Part shown: one piece after another, positions 36,070 to 46,435 of the stretch
Layout: each line of letters opens with the position of its first letter
Position numbering within the stretch: position 1 is the first letter of the stretch
Assembly (NCBI GenBank): GCA_946811695.1
Contig: OX328128.1
Location: forward strand, 79,175,666-79,239,665
Direction of reading: 5' to 3'
Source: Gonocerus acuteangulatus
Lineage: Eukaryota > Arthropoda > Insecta > Hemiptera > Coreidae
Length of the DNA stretch: 64,000 nt
Translations under genes and position numbers: made by a program
Notes under the pieces: model-generated
The model's database searches: none
What the model saw: only the letters and a program-made list of their open reading frames with translations
What the model was told of the DNA's origin: nothing

Positions 36070-36840
36070 TTGTGAAAATAGGAAAAGATTCAGAGCATGA
36101 ATAAAATAAAAATAAAAAGAAGATACTAGAGACAGAATTTTAAAAAGGAACCCATTTACTTGACTTTTAACATGCATTATCAGACTTCATAACCTTCTTA
36201 ATTCTGCTTCTTAATTGTTGTTAATACAGTGAAAAAATGGCTTTGAGAATTACAAGCACTTCTAATATTACTTATTTTAAAACGCAGTTGAGAGGAATAA
36301 ACAAGCCAATAGAAAACTCGAAAGCCACTGCCTTTGCAATCATACTCTTCCAAACTCTACACTTTTAAGTATAAGAAGATATATATTTACATGAAACCGT
36401 ACGTATAAAATAGTAAAACTGTGACAAAATAATTTTGAACATTTTCTGAATGATATTCAATTCACATTTAAATCAAGATAATATATTTATTAACCAATAT
36501 TGCACTTACGTTTTGAAATTACATACATACATTGTTTATTTTCTTCCAAAAGTAGCTGTCAACACTGAGTGGCAAATGATTTTGAATTTGTTTAATTATG
36601 TACATAGAGTATTATCAATATACGGTAGATATTAATTATTCATATATTGCTATATTTATTTTCTTTTTTCTCAATTTGTTTTCTTAATGTAATGTATTGT
36701 ACACCTTAATATCTTAATTCCATTATTGATTAATAGTTGGTGATGTTTTCCTTAATTAATTGAATGTTCTTTACTTTTCAACTTTTCATCAAGGTTTATT
36801 GGTGGCTTTTCTTCTGTTATACTAAAATACATAACGAAAT
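36070..36840. other. no gene seen
   Basis: AT-rich sequence without recognisable exons or clear repeats; short open frames here look random. Confidence 0.4.
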
Positions 36841-37100
36841 GAATATTGAATATTTGAAATAAATTATTACTTACTTACTATGTAGCACTACAGCCCGGGA
36901 CGTGCCTTGGCTTCCTGTATAATAGCATGCCAATCATTCCTGTTCTTCGCACTATTCTTCCAGTTTCTCACACCCAGTGTTCTTAAGTCGCTTTCAACAT
37001 CCTCCAGCCATCTTTTCCTTGGCCTTCCTCTTCTTCTTGTCCCATACATCATTGAGAACAATGCCCTATAAGGCATCCTGCTGCTGTCCACATAGCATAA
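36840..37100 (-). pseudogene. 3' end of a non-LTR retrotransposon ORF
   Basis: Minus-strand translation MDSSRMPYRALFSMMYGTRR then GRPRKRWLEDVESDLRTLGV, RNWKNSAKNRNDWHAIIQEA and KARPGL then a stop. This RGRPRxRWxxDVxxDLxxLG ... WxxxxxxAxxxPGL motif is the usual C-terminal end of arthropod LINE endonuclease/reverse-transcriptase proteins. A tail ctacatagtaagtaagtaat follows, a short-repeat 3' end typical of such elements. The rest is missing (5' truncation). Confidence 0.85.
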
Positions 37101-37488
37101 TCATTCTATGCACCTAGTTTTTACAAAATGAACTATGCCGCCTCTATTATATAGTTCTGAATTTCTTCGATGCCTTCACACAACCTCTTCACATACAGGT
37201 CCATAAATTCTTCTCATTATTTTTCTTTCAAAAATATTCAACATGTTATTTGAAAGGCACAGTGCCAAAGGTTACTAACCCGCAATGAGAACAAACAGAT
37301 AAAACTGGAGTTAAAGTTAAAAAGAATCTAAAAAAAATTAGTGTTGGTGACAGAAATGATTTTAATTGGACAAATTAAATTACTAAATTTAAAAAACTTA
37401 GATTTTTACTGGTGGAGCAATAACAGAAAAGTACCAAATAATGTCATGAAATAAAGCATAAAGAGTATTATTACAATGCATTTTTTGA

Positions 37489-37792
37489 GGCTTGGTGGCT
37501 ATGATTGCTAAGGAGAATGCACTCCTTTTCTAAGGTTGTGTATTCGACAGCCCTAGCCTGTCTAGAAAAGGGTTCTAACCTATAAAAAACATGTCCTAAA
37601 ATTTTTTGTCAATAATAAATGGACGTTAAATTTAAATAAACAAATATAATACATTTTTATAAGAATTGTAATATTTTCAAGGGTTTTTATTTGTTTAAAT
37701 GGATGGATTATTTATTTTTGAAGTGGATGGTAGCCTATAGATAACCCAACCTAAAATTTGTTGTCAATAATAAAAGGATGTTAAAATTAAAA
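37489..37792 (+). mobile_element. old SINE family B copy plus a second tail fragment
   Basis: ggcttggtggctatgattgc, gtctagaaaagggttctaac and ataaatggacgttaaattta follow the 30729 element. At 37733-37792 a second piece (tatagataacccaacctaaa, ggatgttaaaatt) repeats the tail. Strongly diverged. Confidence 0.6.
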
Positions 37793-37799
37793 TAAATCT

Positions 37800-38219
37800 T
37801 TTTGAAGGCATATGTTTTCTTTCTGCACACATTGTAAAACTGTGTATAAAGATATTTGTATCATTATGCACACACCCTTTATAAGGACATAGCTCCGAAA
37901 AAAAATAATATAAAATTTTCAGATACCCTCATAGTCATTAAAATTATATTTTAAACTTTTTAGGTTAATTGAAAAATAACTGTTAATAAAATTAAAATAT
38001 ATCACATTGTAGTTAAAATTCACATGTAATGTAGTAGATTTTGTGTTTTCTTATGAAAATAATTTAAATGTACATTTGTACTCTAAAAAAAATAGTTCAA
38101 CTGTCCTGAGAGATGGAAGGTTGATATCAAGGTACTTGAGATGTACGTTCTCATATCAATTAGGATTGATTATAATAAATTAGACAGTGATTAATTAATT
38201 TTCTTATTTATTGTTTCAG
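37800..38219 (+). promoter_or_regulatory. probable intron upstream of the UBR ligase exon, ending in a splice acceptor
   Basis: The sequence just before 38220 is a good 3' splice site: a T-rich tract (ttttcttatttattgtttcag) with the AG at 38218-38219, and branch-point-like ttaattaat. It implies at least one upstream, probably non-coding, exon that I cannot locate. The promoter is therefore unknown. Confidence 0.65.
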
Positions 38220-38249
38220 GATATAATGACAAGCTTGCAACCATTATGA
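38220..38249 (+). promoter_or_regulatory. 7-codon upstream ORF overlapping the main start by ATGA
   Basis: Within the first bases of the exon an ATG at 38226 opens MTSLQPL and stops at TGA 38247-38249. That TGA overlaps the main ATG (38246-38248). If transcripts use the acceptor at 38219/38220, ribosomes meet this short frame first, an arrangement that could allow termination-reinitiation. Both ATGs have A at -3. Confidence 0.5.
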
Positions 38250-41200
38250 AGTCAGAATCAAAGCCAAAGGAAAGTTCAGATCTAAGAAAGGCTCGAGATG
38301 AGACGGTTGCTCATTGGTTGGATCTATTTGTGAAGGATTCTTTAAGCTATGTACAATTCCTTAGTCATTGGGCGTTCTGGGTTCCGAAAGCATTTATTCC
38401 TGTAAGAGAAGTGAATGCTTACGAACCCATTCTTAATGAAGATATATTCCAAACTCTTTTAATAAGTACAATCGAAGGGTTTATATTCGATGGAAGAGAA
38501 GATTTACACAAGTCGTTTAACGATTTATGTAAGCTTATGTCTGTTTGTGGAAAAATCTTTAAGGGAGGCGATCCTTTTTATAGTTGCAGAGATTGTGGTA
38601 CAGACTCTACGTGCGTCTTATGCGCTTCTTGTTTTATGGTGTCAGCACACAAAAATCACAACTACAAAATCGGTACTTCTGCTGGTGGGGGTTGTTGTGA
38701 CTGTGGCGACGTTCTGTCTTGGAAGAGCGACCCGCATTGTACAGTACATTTCAGAGGTATGCAGAACGCCAGTTCGATAAGCTTCACGCAAGATTTGATT
38801 TCGAGAACTGAACTTGTCACAAGTGCTATACTTCAATATTGTTTTGAAATTTCGATGCTTAAACCATCTTCTTCTTTACCGAAAATTTTTAAATCGATGG
38901 ACAATGAAGATATATTAGGAGCTGGTGTCGAAGATTATCATTGTCTAGTATTGTTTAATGATGAAAGTCATTCGTTTGATCAAGTCGCGAGTTGTTTGAG
39001 CAGTGTTATAAAGTGTTCGTCTATAGGAGCATATGGGATTGCGACATACGTCGATAAGGAAGGGCGTGCAATCTTAGCACATGCCACTTACTCCAAGTGC
39101 AACGAATTGAAGAGCAATTTGGAGAGATTCACTTCCTTGCACAATATCCAGCCCCTCAAGATGGAGATTCTAGACTGGCAAATCCTCACTCATCAAATGT
39201 ATTCCTTCAAGCTCCTTTTCTGGTTGGAAAATTTCATGAAACAAACAAAACAATTCCGTGACATAGTTACTTCCATCAGTTTGAACATGTGCAGGAAAGA
39301 TATTTCTTTAATACTCGGGTCGCAAAACTCTCTCGTAGAAGAAATCCTCTTACACAACTCTGTTCTCTGGAAGTCTGCTCGAGTGCGTTGGTATCATCTT
39401 TTCTTGTCGGTAATACTAGTAGACCAGAACAACAAGATCGCCTTTGCAAACATTTTTACCACTAATTATGGCACCATTGTGAAAAACTTTATCCAAGACG
39501 ACCACGAGCATGTATTTTCGGTTGCCTCACTCTCTGTACAAATATTTACAGTTCCGTCAATAGCTCATTACTTGATCGCTAGTAAAGATGCAATGAGCAT
39601 AATGCTGTACACATTTTTTTTGGAATGCATTAACGTTTGTAACAAAGCTGGAAAACTAGAATTTCCTCACAGATACCATAATGCCTCACAGATACATTTC
39701 TTCCGCTCCTTCTGTGTTCTTCACGATCTCAGATATATTCTTAATTCTCCTCCAGTAGAATGGACCTCTGATTTAAGAAGTAACTTCATGCGTGGGATTT
39801 CAATCCTCCTAGACATATTTTTATTAATGGAAGATATGTGTGCAAATAAAAGGGAAATGGGTCAGCACATGGAATTTGAATCAGAGTGGAGACAAGAATT
39901 CAAATTACAAATTAAATTAACACCTGTTATTTCTCATGTGTTAAATTGGTGTTCGACCGACCAAATTATTACAATCAAGTCATACAGGCTAACATTAAAA
40001 AAAATATTTCATTATTACAATACAAAATTAAATGACGAACCTTGGAGCGTTGTGTCACTCACTGGCCATTCCCTAAAAAGTTATAACTACATAGCTGCGA
40101 GTCAACCAATTTCTATCCATCTACCATTACTGAGGTTTCTAGCAGGATTATATTTGCATTTACTAAAATTCGGTTTTGATTTCAATTTTCCAGAATTCAA
40201 TGCTTTCACTAAGCCCTCTCCATTACAAATAATAGAACCAGTTTTGAGAATTCAAGTAATGATCGCGCAAGTCCATGCTGGAATGTGGAGAAGGAATGGA
40301 CTCTCCTTGCCTAATCAAATACTCTGTTATCAAAGCTCTAAATGCCGAGGAGAAATGCTTGACCAGGACATTATTCTGTTGCAAATAGGTGCCTCACTTA
40401 TTGAAAGCAATCGGTTCCTACTCAATATTTTGCATAAATTTAATTTATTGCACTGGGCGAGACCAGAGTTCGAATCTTTAGAGATCTATGACGAATCGAT
40501 TAAAGAAGTAATTATTTTATCTGAGGAATTCTTGACTTTGTTAATTACAATAATCGGAGAACGATATAATCCTGGAGTAGGAAAAGTAACAACCGAAGAA
40601 TGTTTACAAAATGAAATCGTACATAGGTTGTTTATAAAACCGTCTCTCCATTCTGAATTATATTCCTTTTTACCAGACAGCGATTGCTTCAAGCCTGAAA
40701 TGGAAAATGTTATAGACAAAGTTGCAACATTTCAAAAATTGGATAATTTCCAAAAAGGGGTCTACACAGTAAAAAGAGAATTAAGCAATAAATATAATTG
40801 TTTCTTTTATCATTACACAAAAGAAGAAAGATCTATATCTGAAGAAGAGCAGAGAAAAACTTGGCAAGATATAGGCTTTCCTATTCCTCCACCTTTGCCA
40901 AAACTAAGTGTTCCTTTTCAAAATATTGCATGCTTACTTCACTCTGATGTATTACTATGTATTATAAGAACTGTACTTATAAGAAGTCTATCAGATTCAG
41001 CCAAATGTTTCTCCGAAAACCAATTTCATAGGGTTTTGTTTTTAATAGGATTAGCTCTGCAAGAGGAAGAGTGTTTTTGTAATGCCAAATTTTCTGTCGA
41101 AGCAGAAAAATGGGATTTAAAACCCCTTTTGGAAAAATTACTGGATAGCCAGCATCTTCAAGCATATAGGAATTTAATACACTGGTTGTTAAGAAAATTT

Positions 41201-43429
41201 AAGTCGTTTACAAATAGTTCAAATGACGAAGAGTCTAAAGATTCAGAAGAAAAAAGCAGTTGCAATATAAGTGACAAGGAATTAGAGCGTTCCAAGCTAG
41301 TCGCTGAAAGGCAAGCTGTGATCATGGCTCAGATGTCGGCACTTCAACAAAACTTTATAAATCATAATTCTAATGTTTTTCAAACTCTTAAAAACAACTC
41401 CATTCCTCAAGACAATAACGCAAGAAGCACAGTCCACAAGGAAATGGTAACTTGCATTCTTTGCCAAGAAACACAAACTATAAATCAAAAAAGTTCATCG
41501 ATTGTGTGTGCAGCTTTTATTCAGAAGTCTGCTCTTTCAAAAGGGAATATGGCAAACACATTTTCTTTCTTTCCCGTGAATTCCGGACGACAGCCTGTAC
41601 ATGTGAACACTTGCGGCCATTTTATGCATGCCGCATGTTGGAAGGAGTATCTCGAAACTACGTATTTTGAAGAAACCAGAAGGCCTTTCAGATTACGACA
41701 GCTTTTAGCTTATGACATTACAAAAAATGAATACTTATGTCCTTTGTGTAAATGTCTTAGCAACACTATTTTGCCAATGCTTCCTCATGTTGTGTCCAAT
41801 GAGAGCAAAATACCATTCGATGTGTGGATACAACCTTTCTTAACTTCTTCAATCGATAATTGTCGAACAAAAGAACAGCCTTTTGAAGAATATTGGAATA
41901 ATTGTACAATGTTGACATCTACAAAACCTGACAATGATGCCGTTCAAGCTGGGGTTACTTTCAAAAGATTCTGTTGTCCATTGCTTGGAAAGGTTTTGAC
42001 AAATACCTCAATAGATTCCCCTAGTGGTTCAGAAACAGAATCGTCTCCTGATCCAGGAGTAAGATCTGAGACACCAGAAAGATGGAATTTCTCCAAAGAA
42101 ACCATTACAACGGTGGAATTGTTTACTACTTCCCTAGATGCTGTGAGCGGAATTTCATCTCCAATAAAGATAAATATATTCTTAGTTTGGCACTCTTGTG
42201 CTTATACGATTCGTTCATTAGAAAAATACTTTTACTTTATAGAAAAGCCACTGCTGGATGGATTTACTTACAGGCAGGAAACTTGTTTGAGAAATCTTGT
42301 AAATCTTTCTACAAATCTTAGTATGATAGATAAAGAAAAATTAATCAAGTCAAAATTTCTTAATAGAGTATTCTTCAATCTTTTAGGAAAGCAAGATTCG
42401 GATTGCACAAATATTCTTCAATGGGATTGTTTTGATCTTGTAATTTTGTTGATGCTTGCATCCTCAAATGCATCCAATTCTAAGACGAAGAATGGAATTC
42501 ACATTAACAACAATGTGTACAGATTCTGTTTACTTTTGCAGTTTGCCCAAAATATTTTACTGAAAGACATAAGTAATGTTTTATTTCTTCAGAGTGACGA
42601 TATTACATCAAACGATACTGAATGCCTCAGTCGAATCGTAAGGTCGTTTATAAACTGCAGAGGAGTAGATACTGTTCAATTATGGAACCTGTTGAAGGCC
42701 TATTCTTTACCCTTCTTGAGATGTTGTGCCATTTGGCATTATTTTCTTACTGGCATCGAACCCTCGCAAGGATTAAAGGAGACTGGAGGAGACACATTCG
42801 AAAATATTATGGATTTTTTAGGCATGTGCAGTAGCTGTGAAGAACTTTTTGATTGCCCATTCTTGGAACTTATCTTCAAAAAGTGGGCAGAGAATCAAGA
42901 AATTGAAGATTTTAAAAATAGAAGTTTGTATGGGAGTAATGGAGCCCGTGATGAGTTAATCCGACTGCCTTACGACTATTGTGAGCTAATCAACACTGCT
43001 TCCTCGTTTTCTTGTCCTAACAGCCACAGGGAAGATACTCGTATCCCCACAATATGCCTGGTGTGCGGAACTCTGCTTTGTGGGGATATGTATTGTTGTC
43101 AAAATGAACTAGAGAAAGTTCTCGTCGGTTCGTGTACCTATCATTCCCACCACTGTGGAGCCGGAAATGGGATATTCCTTCAGATCAGTAATTGCCAAAT
43201 CCTTCTCCTGTCTTCTAGTCCTAGTAGGGGATGTTTCATGCCTGCTCCGTATTTCGACGAATATGGAGAATCAGACCAAGGCTTGTTTAGAGGAAATCCG
43301 CTTTATCTCTCCGAGGAACAATACAATCGTCTCCAAAAGCTCTGGTTATCTCATGGAATTCAAGAAGAAATATCTCGAGCAATAGAATCTTCTCGCGGCT
43401 TTTCGCCTACTCAGTGGAGCCTTCTGTAA
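38246..43429 (+). CDS. Ubr1: UBR1/UBR2-type E3 ubiquitin ligase (N-recognin), complete, single exon
   Basis: 1727 aa, close to the roughly 1750 aa usual for animal UBR1/UBR2. Such ligases bind N-degrons and, with a RAD6-type E2, ubiquitinate the target. Order of domains: UBR-box zinc finger at about 101-168 (C101, YSCRDC, STCVLCASC, HKNH, CCDCGD, CTVH), binding basic N-termini; ClpS-like domain about 230-300 (LVLFNDESHSFDQV), for bulky hydrophobic N-termini; a basic helix near 1010-1050 (VIMAQMSALQQNFI) like the E2-contacting region; RING-H2 with C1070, C1073, C1123, H1125, H1128, C1131, C1165, C1168; C-terminal autoinhibitory zinc region about 1573-1727 (CLVCG, HHCGAG, APYFDEYGESD). It has both UBR box and ClpS domain, so it is not UBR3 type. 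The position expected to be F in GGGFCDCGD is C150. The frame is intact without introns. The start is the first ATG in frame after the acceptor; the frame is also open back to the splice site, so an upstream coding exon is not excluded. Confidence 0.95.
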   Translation: MKSESKPKESSDLRKARDETVAHWLDLFVKDSLSYVQFLSHWAFWVPKAFIPVREVNAYEPILNEDIFQTLLISTIEGFIFDGREDLHKSFNDLCKLMSVCGKIFKGGDPFYSCRDCGTDSTCVLCASCFMVSAHKNHNYKIGTSAGGGCCDCGDVLSWKSDPHCTVHFRGMQNASSISFTQDLISRTELVTSAILQYCFEISMLKPSSSLPKIFKSMDNEDILGAGVEDYHCLVLFNDESHSFDQVASCLSSVIKCSSIGAYGIATYVDKEGRAILAHATYSKCNELKSNLERFTSLHNIQPLKMEILDWQILTHQMYSFKLLFWLENFMKQTKQFRDIVTSISLNMCRKDISLILGSQNSLVEEILLHNSVLWKSARVRWYHLFLSVILVDQNNKIAFANIFTTNYGTIVKNFIQDDHEHVFSVASLSVQIFTVPSIAHYLIASKDAMSIMLYTFFLECINVCNKAGKLEFPHRYHNASQIHFFRSFCVLHDLRYILNSPPVEWTSDLRSNFMRGISILLDIFLLMEDMCANKREMGQHMEFESEWRQEFKLQIKLTPVISHVLNWCSTDQIITIKSYRLTLKKIFHYYNTKLNDEPWSVVSLTGHSLKSYNYIAASQPISIHLPLLRFLAGLYLHLLKFGFDFNFPEFNAFTKPSPLQIIEPVLRIQVMIAQVHAGMWRRNGLSLPNQILCYQSSKCRGEMLDQDIILLQIGASLIESNRFLLNILHKFNLLHWARPEFESLEIYDESIKEVIILSEEFLTLLITIIGERYNPGVGKVTTEECLQNEIVHRLFIKPSLHSELYSFLPDSDCFKPEMENVIDKVATFQKLDNFQKGVYTVKRELSNKYNCFFYHYTKEERSISEEEQRKTWQDIGFPIPPPLPKLSVPFQNIACLLHSDVLLCIIRTVLIRSLSDSAKCFSENQFHRVLFLIGLALQEEECFCNAKFSVEAEKWDLKPLLEKLLDSQHLQAYRNLIHWLLRKFKSFTNSSNDEESKDSEEKSSCNISDKELERSKLVAERQAVIMAQMSALQQNFINHNSNVFQTLKNNSIPQDNNARSTVHKEMVTCILCQETQTINQKSSSIVCAAFIQKSALSKGNMANTFSFFPVNSGRQPVHVNTCGHFMHAACWKEYLETTYFEETRRPFRLRQLLAYDITKNEYLCPLCKCLSNTILPMLPHVVSNESKIPFDVWIQPFLTSSIDNCRTKEQPFEEYWNNCTMLTSTKPDNDAVQAGVTFKRFCCPLLGKVLTNTSIDSPSGSETESSPDPGVRSETPERWNFSKETITTVELFTTSLDAVSGISSPIKINIFLVWHSCAYTIRSLEKYFYFIEKPLLDGFTYRQETCLRNLVNLSTNLSMIDKEKLIKSKFLNRVFFNLLGKQDSDCTNILQWDCFDLVILLMLASSNASNSKTKNGIHINNNVYRFCLLLQFAQNILLKDISNVLFLQSDDITSNDTECLSRIVRSFINCRGVDTVQLWNLLKAYSLPFLRCCAIWHYFLTGIEPSQGLKETGGDTFENIMDFLGMCSSCEELFDCPFLELIFKKWAENQEIEDFKNRSLYGSNGARDELIRLPYDYCELINTASSFSCPNSHREDTRIPTICLVCGTLLCGDMYCCQNELEKVLVGSCTYHSHHCGAGNGIFLQISNCQILLLSSSPSRGCFMPAPYFDEYGESDQGLFRGNPLYLSEEQYNRLQKLWLSHGIQEEISRAIESSRGFSPTQWSLL

Positions 43430-43459
43430 TATCATTATATTGTTATATATTAATTTGTA

Positions 43460-43465
43460 AATAAA
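43460..43465 (+). terminator. poly(A) signal of the UBR ligase gene
   Basis: AATAAA 31 bp after the stop codon, followed by a T-rich stretch. It implies a very short 3' UTR. Confidence 0.75.
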
Positions 43466-43469
43466 ACTT

Positions 43470-45070
43470 TCAAATCAATTTCTTAAATTCTTTTAATATT
43501 TCAGGGAGAAATTAATAATACTTGTTTTTTTAACATTTGCAAGCCTAATGTTTTAATTTACCCCATCAAAATATTTAGTTATCGTGGAAAGACCGCGTCA
43601 GTATTAAGCATACATTAGACCATCACACGAAAGGATTTTTATGATTTCATTCGAATGATTTCCTACAAATCATTGCTCTTCCATTGGTAAAAAGAACCAC
43701 AATTTCTTGACCAAGACCTCGCATTTTCATTGAGACTAATGGTTTTTCACCATCACGGAAGCTCTGGCTGGAAAAAGATGGCAACAAGTTGTCACGTCTA
43801 AAATATATACTAGAACATACTTGTTCTAAGAGAGATGTTAAAACACTTTATGTTTAGATCCTTTCAAAGTTTCAAATCCAACTGATAATTACGAACAATT
43901 ACAGAATTACAAAGGTAGTTAGTGAAGAAAGGTAATAGTGTAGACAACAAGTTTTCAAGAAAAACACATTTAAAGTTTTGCAGTGTATTACTACTATGTA
44001 CACGCCTGATTTTGAATGCCGCTCTTCAATGTAAAGTAGATGAAACTAATGAAAAAAAAAATGAAGATGGAGATAGTTAGCCCTTGCGATGATACGATTG
44101 ATCCCAACCATCCCTTGACTTCGAAAAAAGAAAAGAAAAATGTTTCCTGTTGTAAATTGTAGTGTATTTTTTAAATGACTCACCATGTACCTTTCTTGAG
44201 TGAATGGTTATGAACATAAGATTACCAAATAAAGGTGTAACAAATTTTTTGTTTGTAAATTTGACAAAGTTGTCATGAAAGGGCATGCTTTCAAGTGTCC
44301 GAAACTATTGTTAACCTTTCCGATGCGACGTGGGCTAGCTGCCTACTCCCTCCACAAATGGACCAAACTCCCTCTCCTAGAGCAGCCGTAGGCACCCGTA
44401 TTTTTTTTTTTTACTTAGGCGCTCGTTACTAATCATCATTTTCATGTTTATCTTACATGAACGACGATGTTTATAACCTGAAACGATTTATTTACTACAA
44501 TTTAGGTACGCAGCAAACCTACAATAACCATTTAAAACAAAGTTTACTTTATTTTCTTCCCTATATTTCTCTTTTGGCTTCATTCCGAAACCACTGCTTG
44601 TTTTTAGACGTGATTTTTAAATGTAGCAATGAAAATGTTTTTCATTTATTATTATAATAAGCTACTCCTTTATTATTTAAAGTTTCACTAAAAAAATGTC
44701 CTAAGAACATTTTACCGTGCACACGTCTCACAGACGCATGTTACTTATAAGGTTTAAAATTTGTATGTTACCAGTTAAGGGTTAAACCAGCAATTATCCC
44801 CCATTCCTGCTAGAGCACTCTGTGCACGCTCGAGGCTAAAGAGGGCTCACAATCAAGAGATACAGCTGTGGCGAGAATACTTGGGTGTCACCTCTGAGGA
44901 ACATCTTTCTCCGGCGAGTATTCTCGGGCGTAGCATCGAATAGGTTAAGTCAAAACTCATTTTTTGACACACTGTGTACCTTTTTTTGGTCGAAACCACA
45001 TATGTAAAAGCATTAGGAGAGTACGATGAAGTACGAGTTGCTCCGATGCAGTAGCAGCACGTTTTAACTC
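43470..45070. other. intergenic, no gene recognised
   Basis: AT-rich sequence. Short open frames at 44077-44286 (-) and 44457-44657 (+) have no recognisable motif. 44780-44940 is more GC-rich and repeat-like. Confidence 0.4.
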
Positions 45071-45075
45071 TAGCT

Positions 45076-45085
45076 GATACCTGAT

Positions 45086-45120
<35 letters not shown>

Positions 45121-45165
45121 GGCGCATCTACATCTAGGTCATTAGCGCCTTGGATACCTGATTAT
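45076..45165 (-). mobile_element. tail-only SINE insertion with 13-bp target duplication
   Basis: gatacctgattat at 45076-45088 and 45153-45165 flank an insertion that on the minus strand holds only ggcgctaatgacctagatgt, agatgcgccgt and about 30 A. The break is at the first G of the GGCGC stem, as in the 35698 copy. Confidence 0.85.
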
Positions 45166-46186
45166 ATAGTAATATCTACTTTTATTTTTTATAGGATTTG
45201 AAATTTGTGAAATATAAATAAAACAAGCATTTAAAATAACGATACCTTTATTTCTTTAAAGAAATGTCTTGATTATGAGTACATAAAAAACTTAAATGGC
45301 TTCAGACATAAAGTAAATTGGTCCCTTTCATAATAAGCATTTAAAATGTTTGCAACGAATTAAACATGTAACTTAAGACAACATATTGCATGAGTTTTTA
45401 AGTAACCAACATATGGCAATTTTTCCAAATAATTTCTAATTACAAAGATAATTTACAAGTACAATAATTTTTCATTCTAATATAAGTTATTTTATATGTT
45501 ACGTTATGAAGGCGTTTATGGCCTCAATTACCTTTAAAACTAAAATCAAATACTTTCAATGAAAAATACTGATGTATTTGTGCTAATATTGTCATTGAAA
45601 ATATATAAAATGACAAACTTCCAAATAGATAGCAATATTTATTTTATTAACTAAGATTTCTAATTCAATTTTTAAATGGCTTCCTTTTCCTATGGGAAAA
45701 TTTAGTTAGCTTTAAGTCATTATCCATTTGTTTAAGCAAACATAAAATATACTTAGACACAGCCTTATTTTTCTTATGTATTTGTTTTTTATTTCCTACA
45801 GATGTGAGCTGAATGTATATACATTAAAACTATTTAATAATCCGAAATTCACACAGTAAAAATATTTATAAATTACATTCGTTCTGAAATGTTTAAAACT
45901 GAATGAAATTCTATTTAGAAGGACGTTAAAATTTAAATAAATAAATATTTAGAAGGAAATGGCACGAGTTAACATTTCAACATTCTATCAGTTCAAAGAA
46001 AGCATTATTCTTCCAAGACTCTGCTCTCTTAGAAAAATTCAGCAAATAAACCCTTCAAGACAAATCTTGAGAGAACGTTTTTTTTAATTATATTTTATAG
46101 CGACCCAATCTTCCTAAATACAATATTTGTCAGGCAGAAGGTTAATAAAAGAGAATTAACAAAGTCAATTCAATTTATTTTCTTTA

Positions 46187-46227
46187 AGCTCTACATGTTT
46201 CAGGCCTTAGGTATCTCTTCAGGAGCT
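46187..46227 (-). ncRNA. hammerhead-ribozyme-like motif, left arm (decayed)
   Basis: Minus strand: AGCTC, CTGAAGA, a 14-nt stem II region with mismatches (gatacctaaggcct), GAAAC, AT, GTA, GAGCT. Same length (41 nt) and core as the right-arm copy, but stem II is broken by substitutions. Confidence 0.45.
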
Positions 46228-46394
46228 AATAAAACTCACTAAACTATAAATACAGCCTCATTGTTTTAAGGCAAACTTTCCTGTACAATGGCCACGTCCA
46301 AACTTTGGTTTTGAAAAAAGATTGGACTGGTTCATTGTACGGGAAGGTTCGCCTTAAAACAACGAGGCTGCATTTCTAGTTTAGTGTGTATTTT

Positions 46395-46435
46395 AGCTCC
46401 TGAAGAGGCACCTAAGGTGTGAAACATGTAGAGCT
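46395..46435 (+). ncRNA. hammerhead-ribozyme-like motif, right arm (near consensus)
   Basis: AGCTC (stem I), CTGAAGA (core), g + GCACC-TAA-GGTGT (stem II with a G-U closing pair), GAAAC-AT-GTA (core, 2-bp stem III, cleavage triplet GTA), GAGCT (stem I). All conserved core bases of a type I hammerhead are present; one extra G lies between core and stem II. Penelope-like elements are known to carry type I hammerheads with a minimal stem III, which fits. Activity is inferred only. Confidence 0.6.

Noticed and set aside
36450..36635. 61-codon frame upstream of the UBR gene as its 5' exon
   Set aside because: No donor site or family similarity seen; the UBR N-terminus is already complete in the main exon.
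38490..43385. Short frames overlapping the UBR gene on either strand
   Set aside because: Shadows of the 1727-codon frame, without own motifs.
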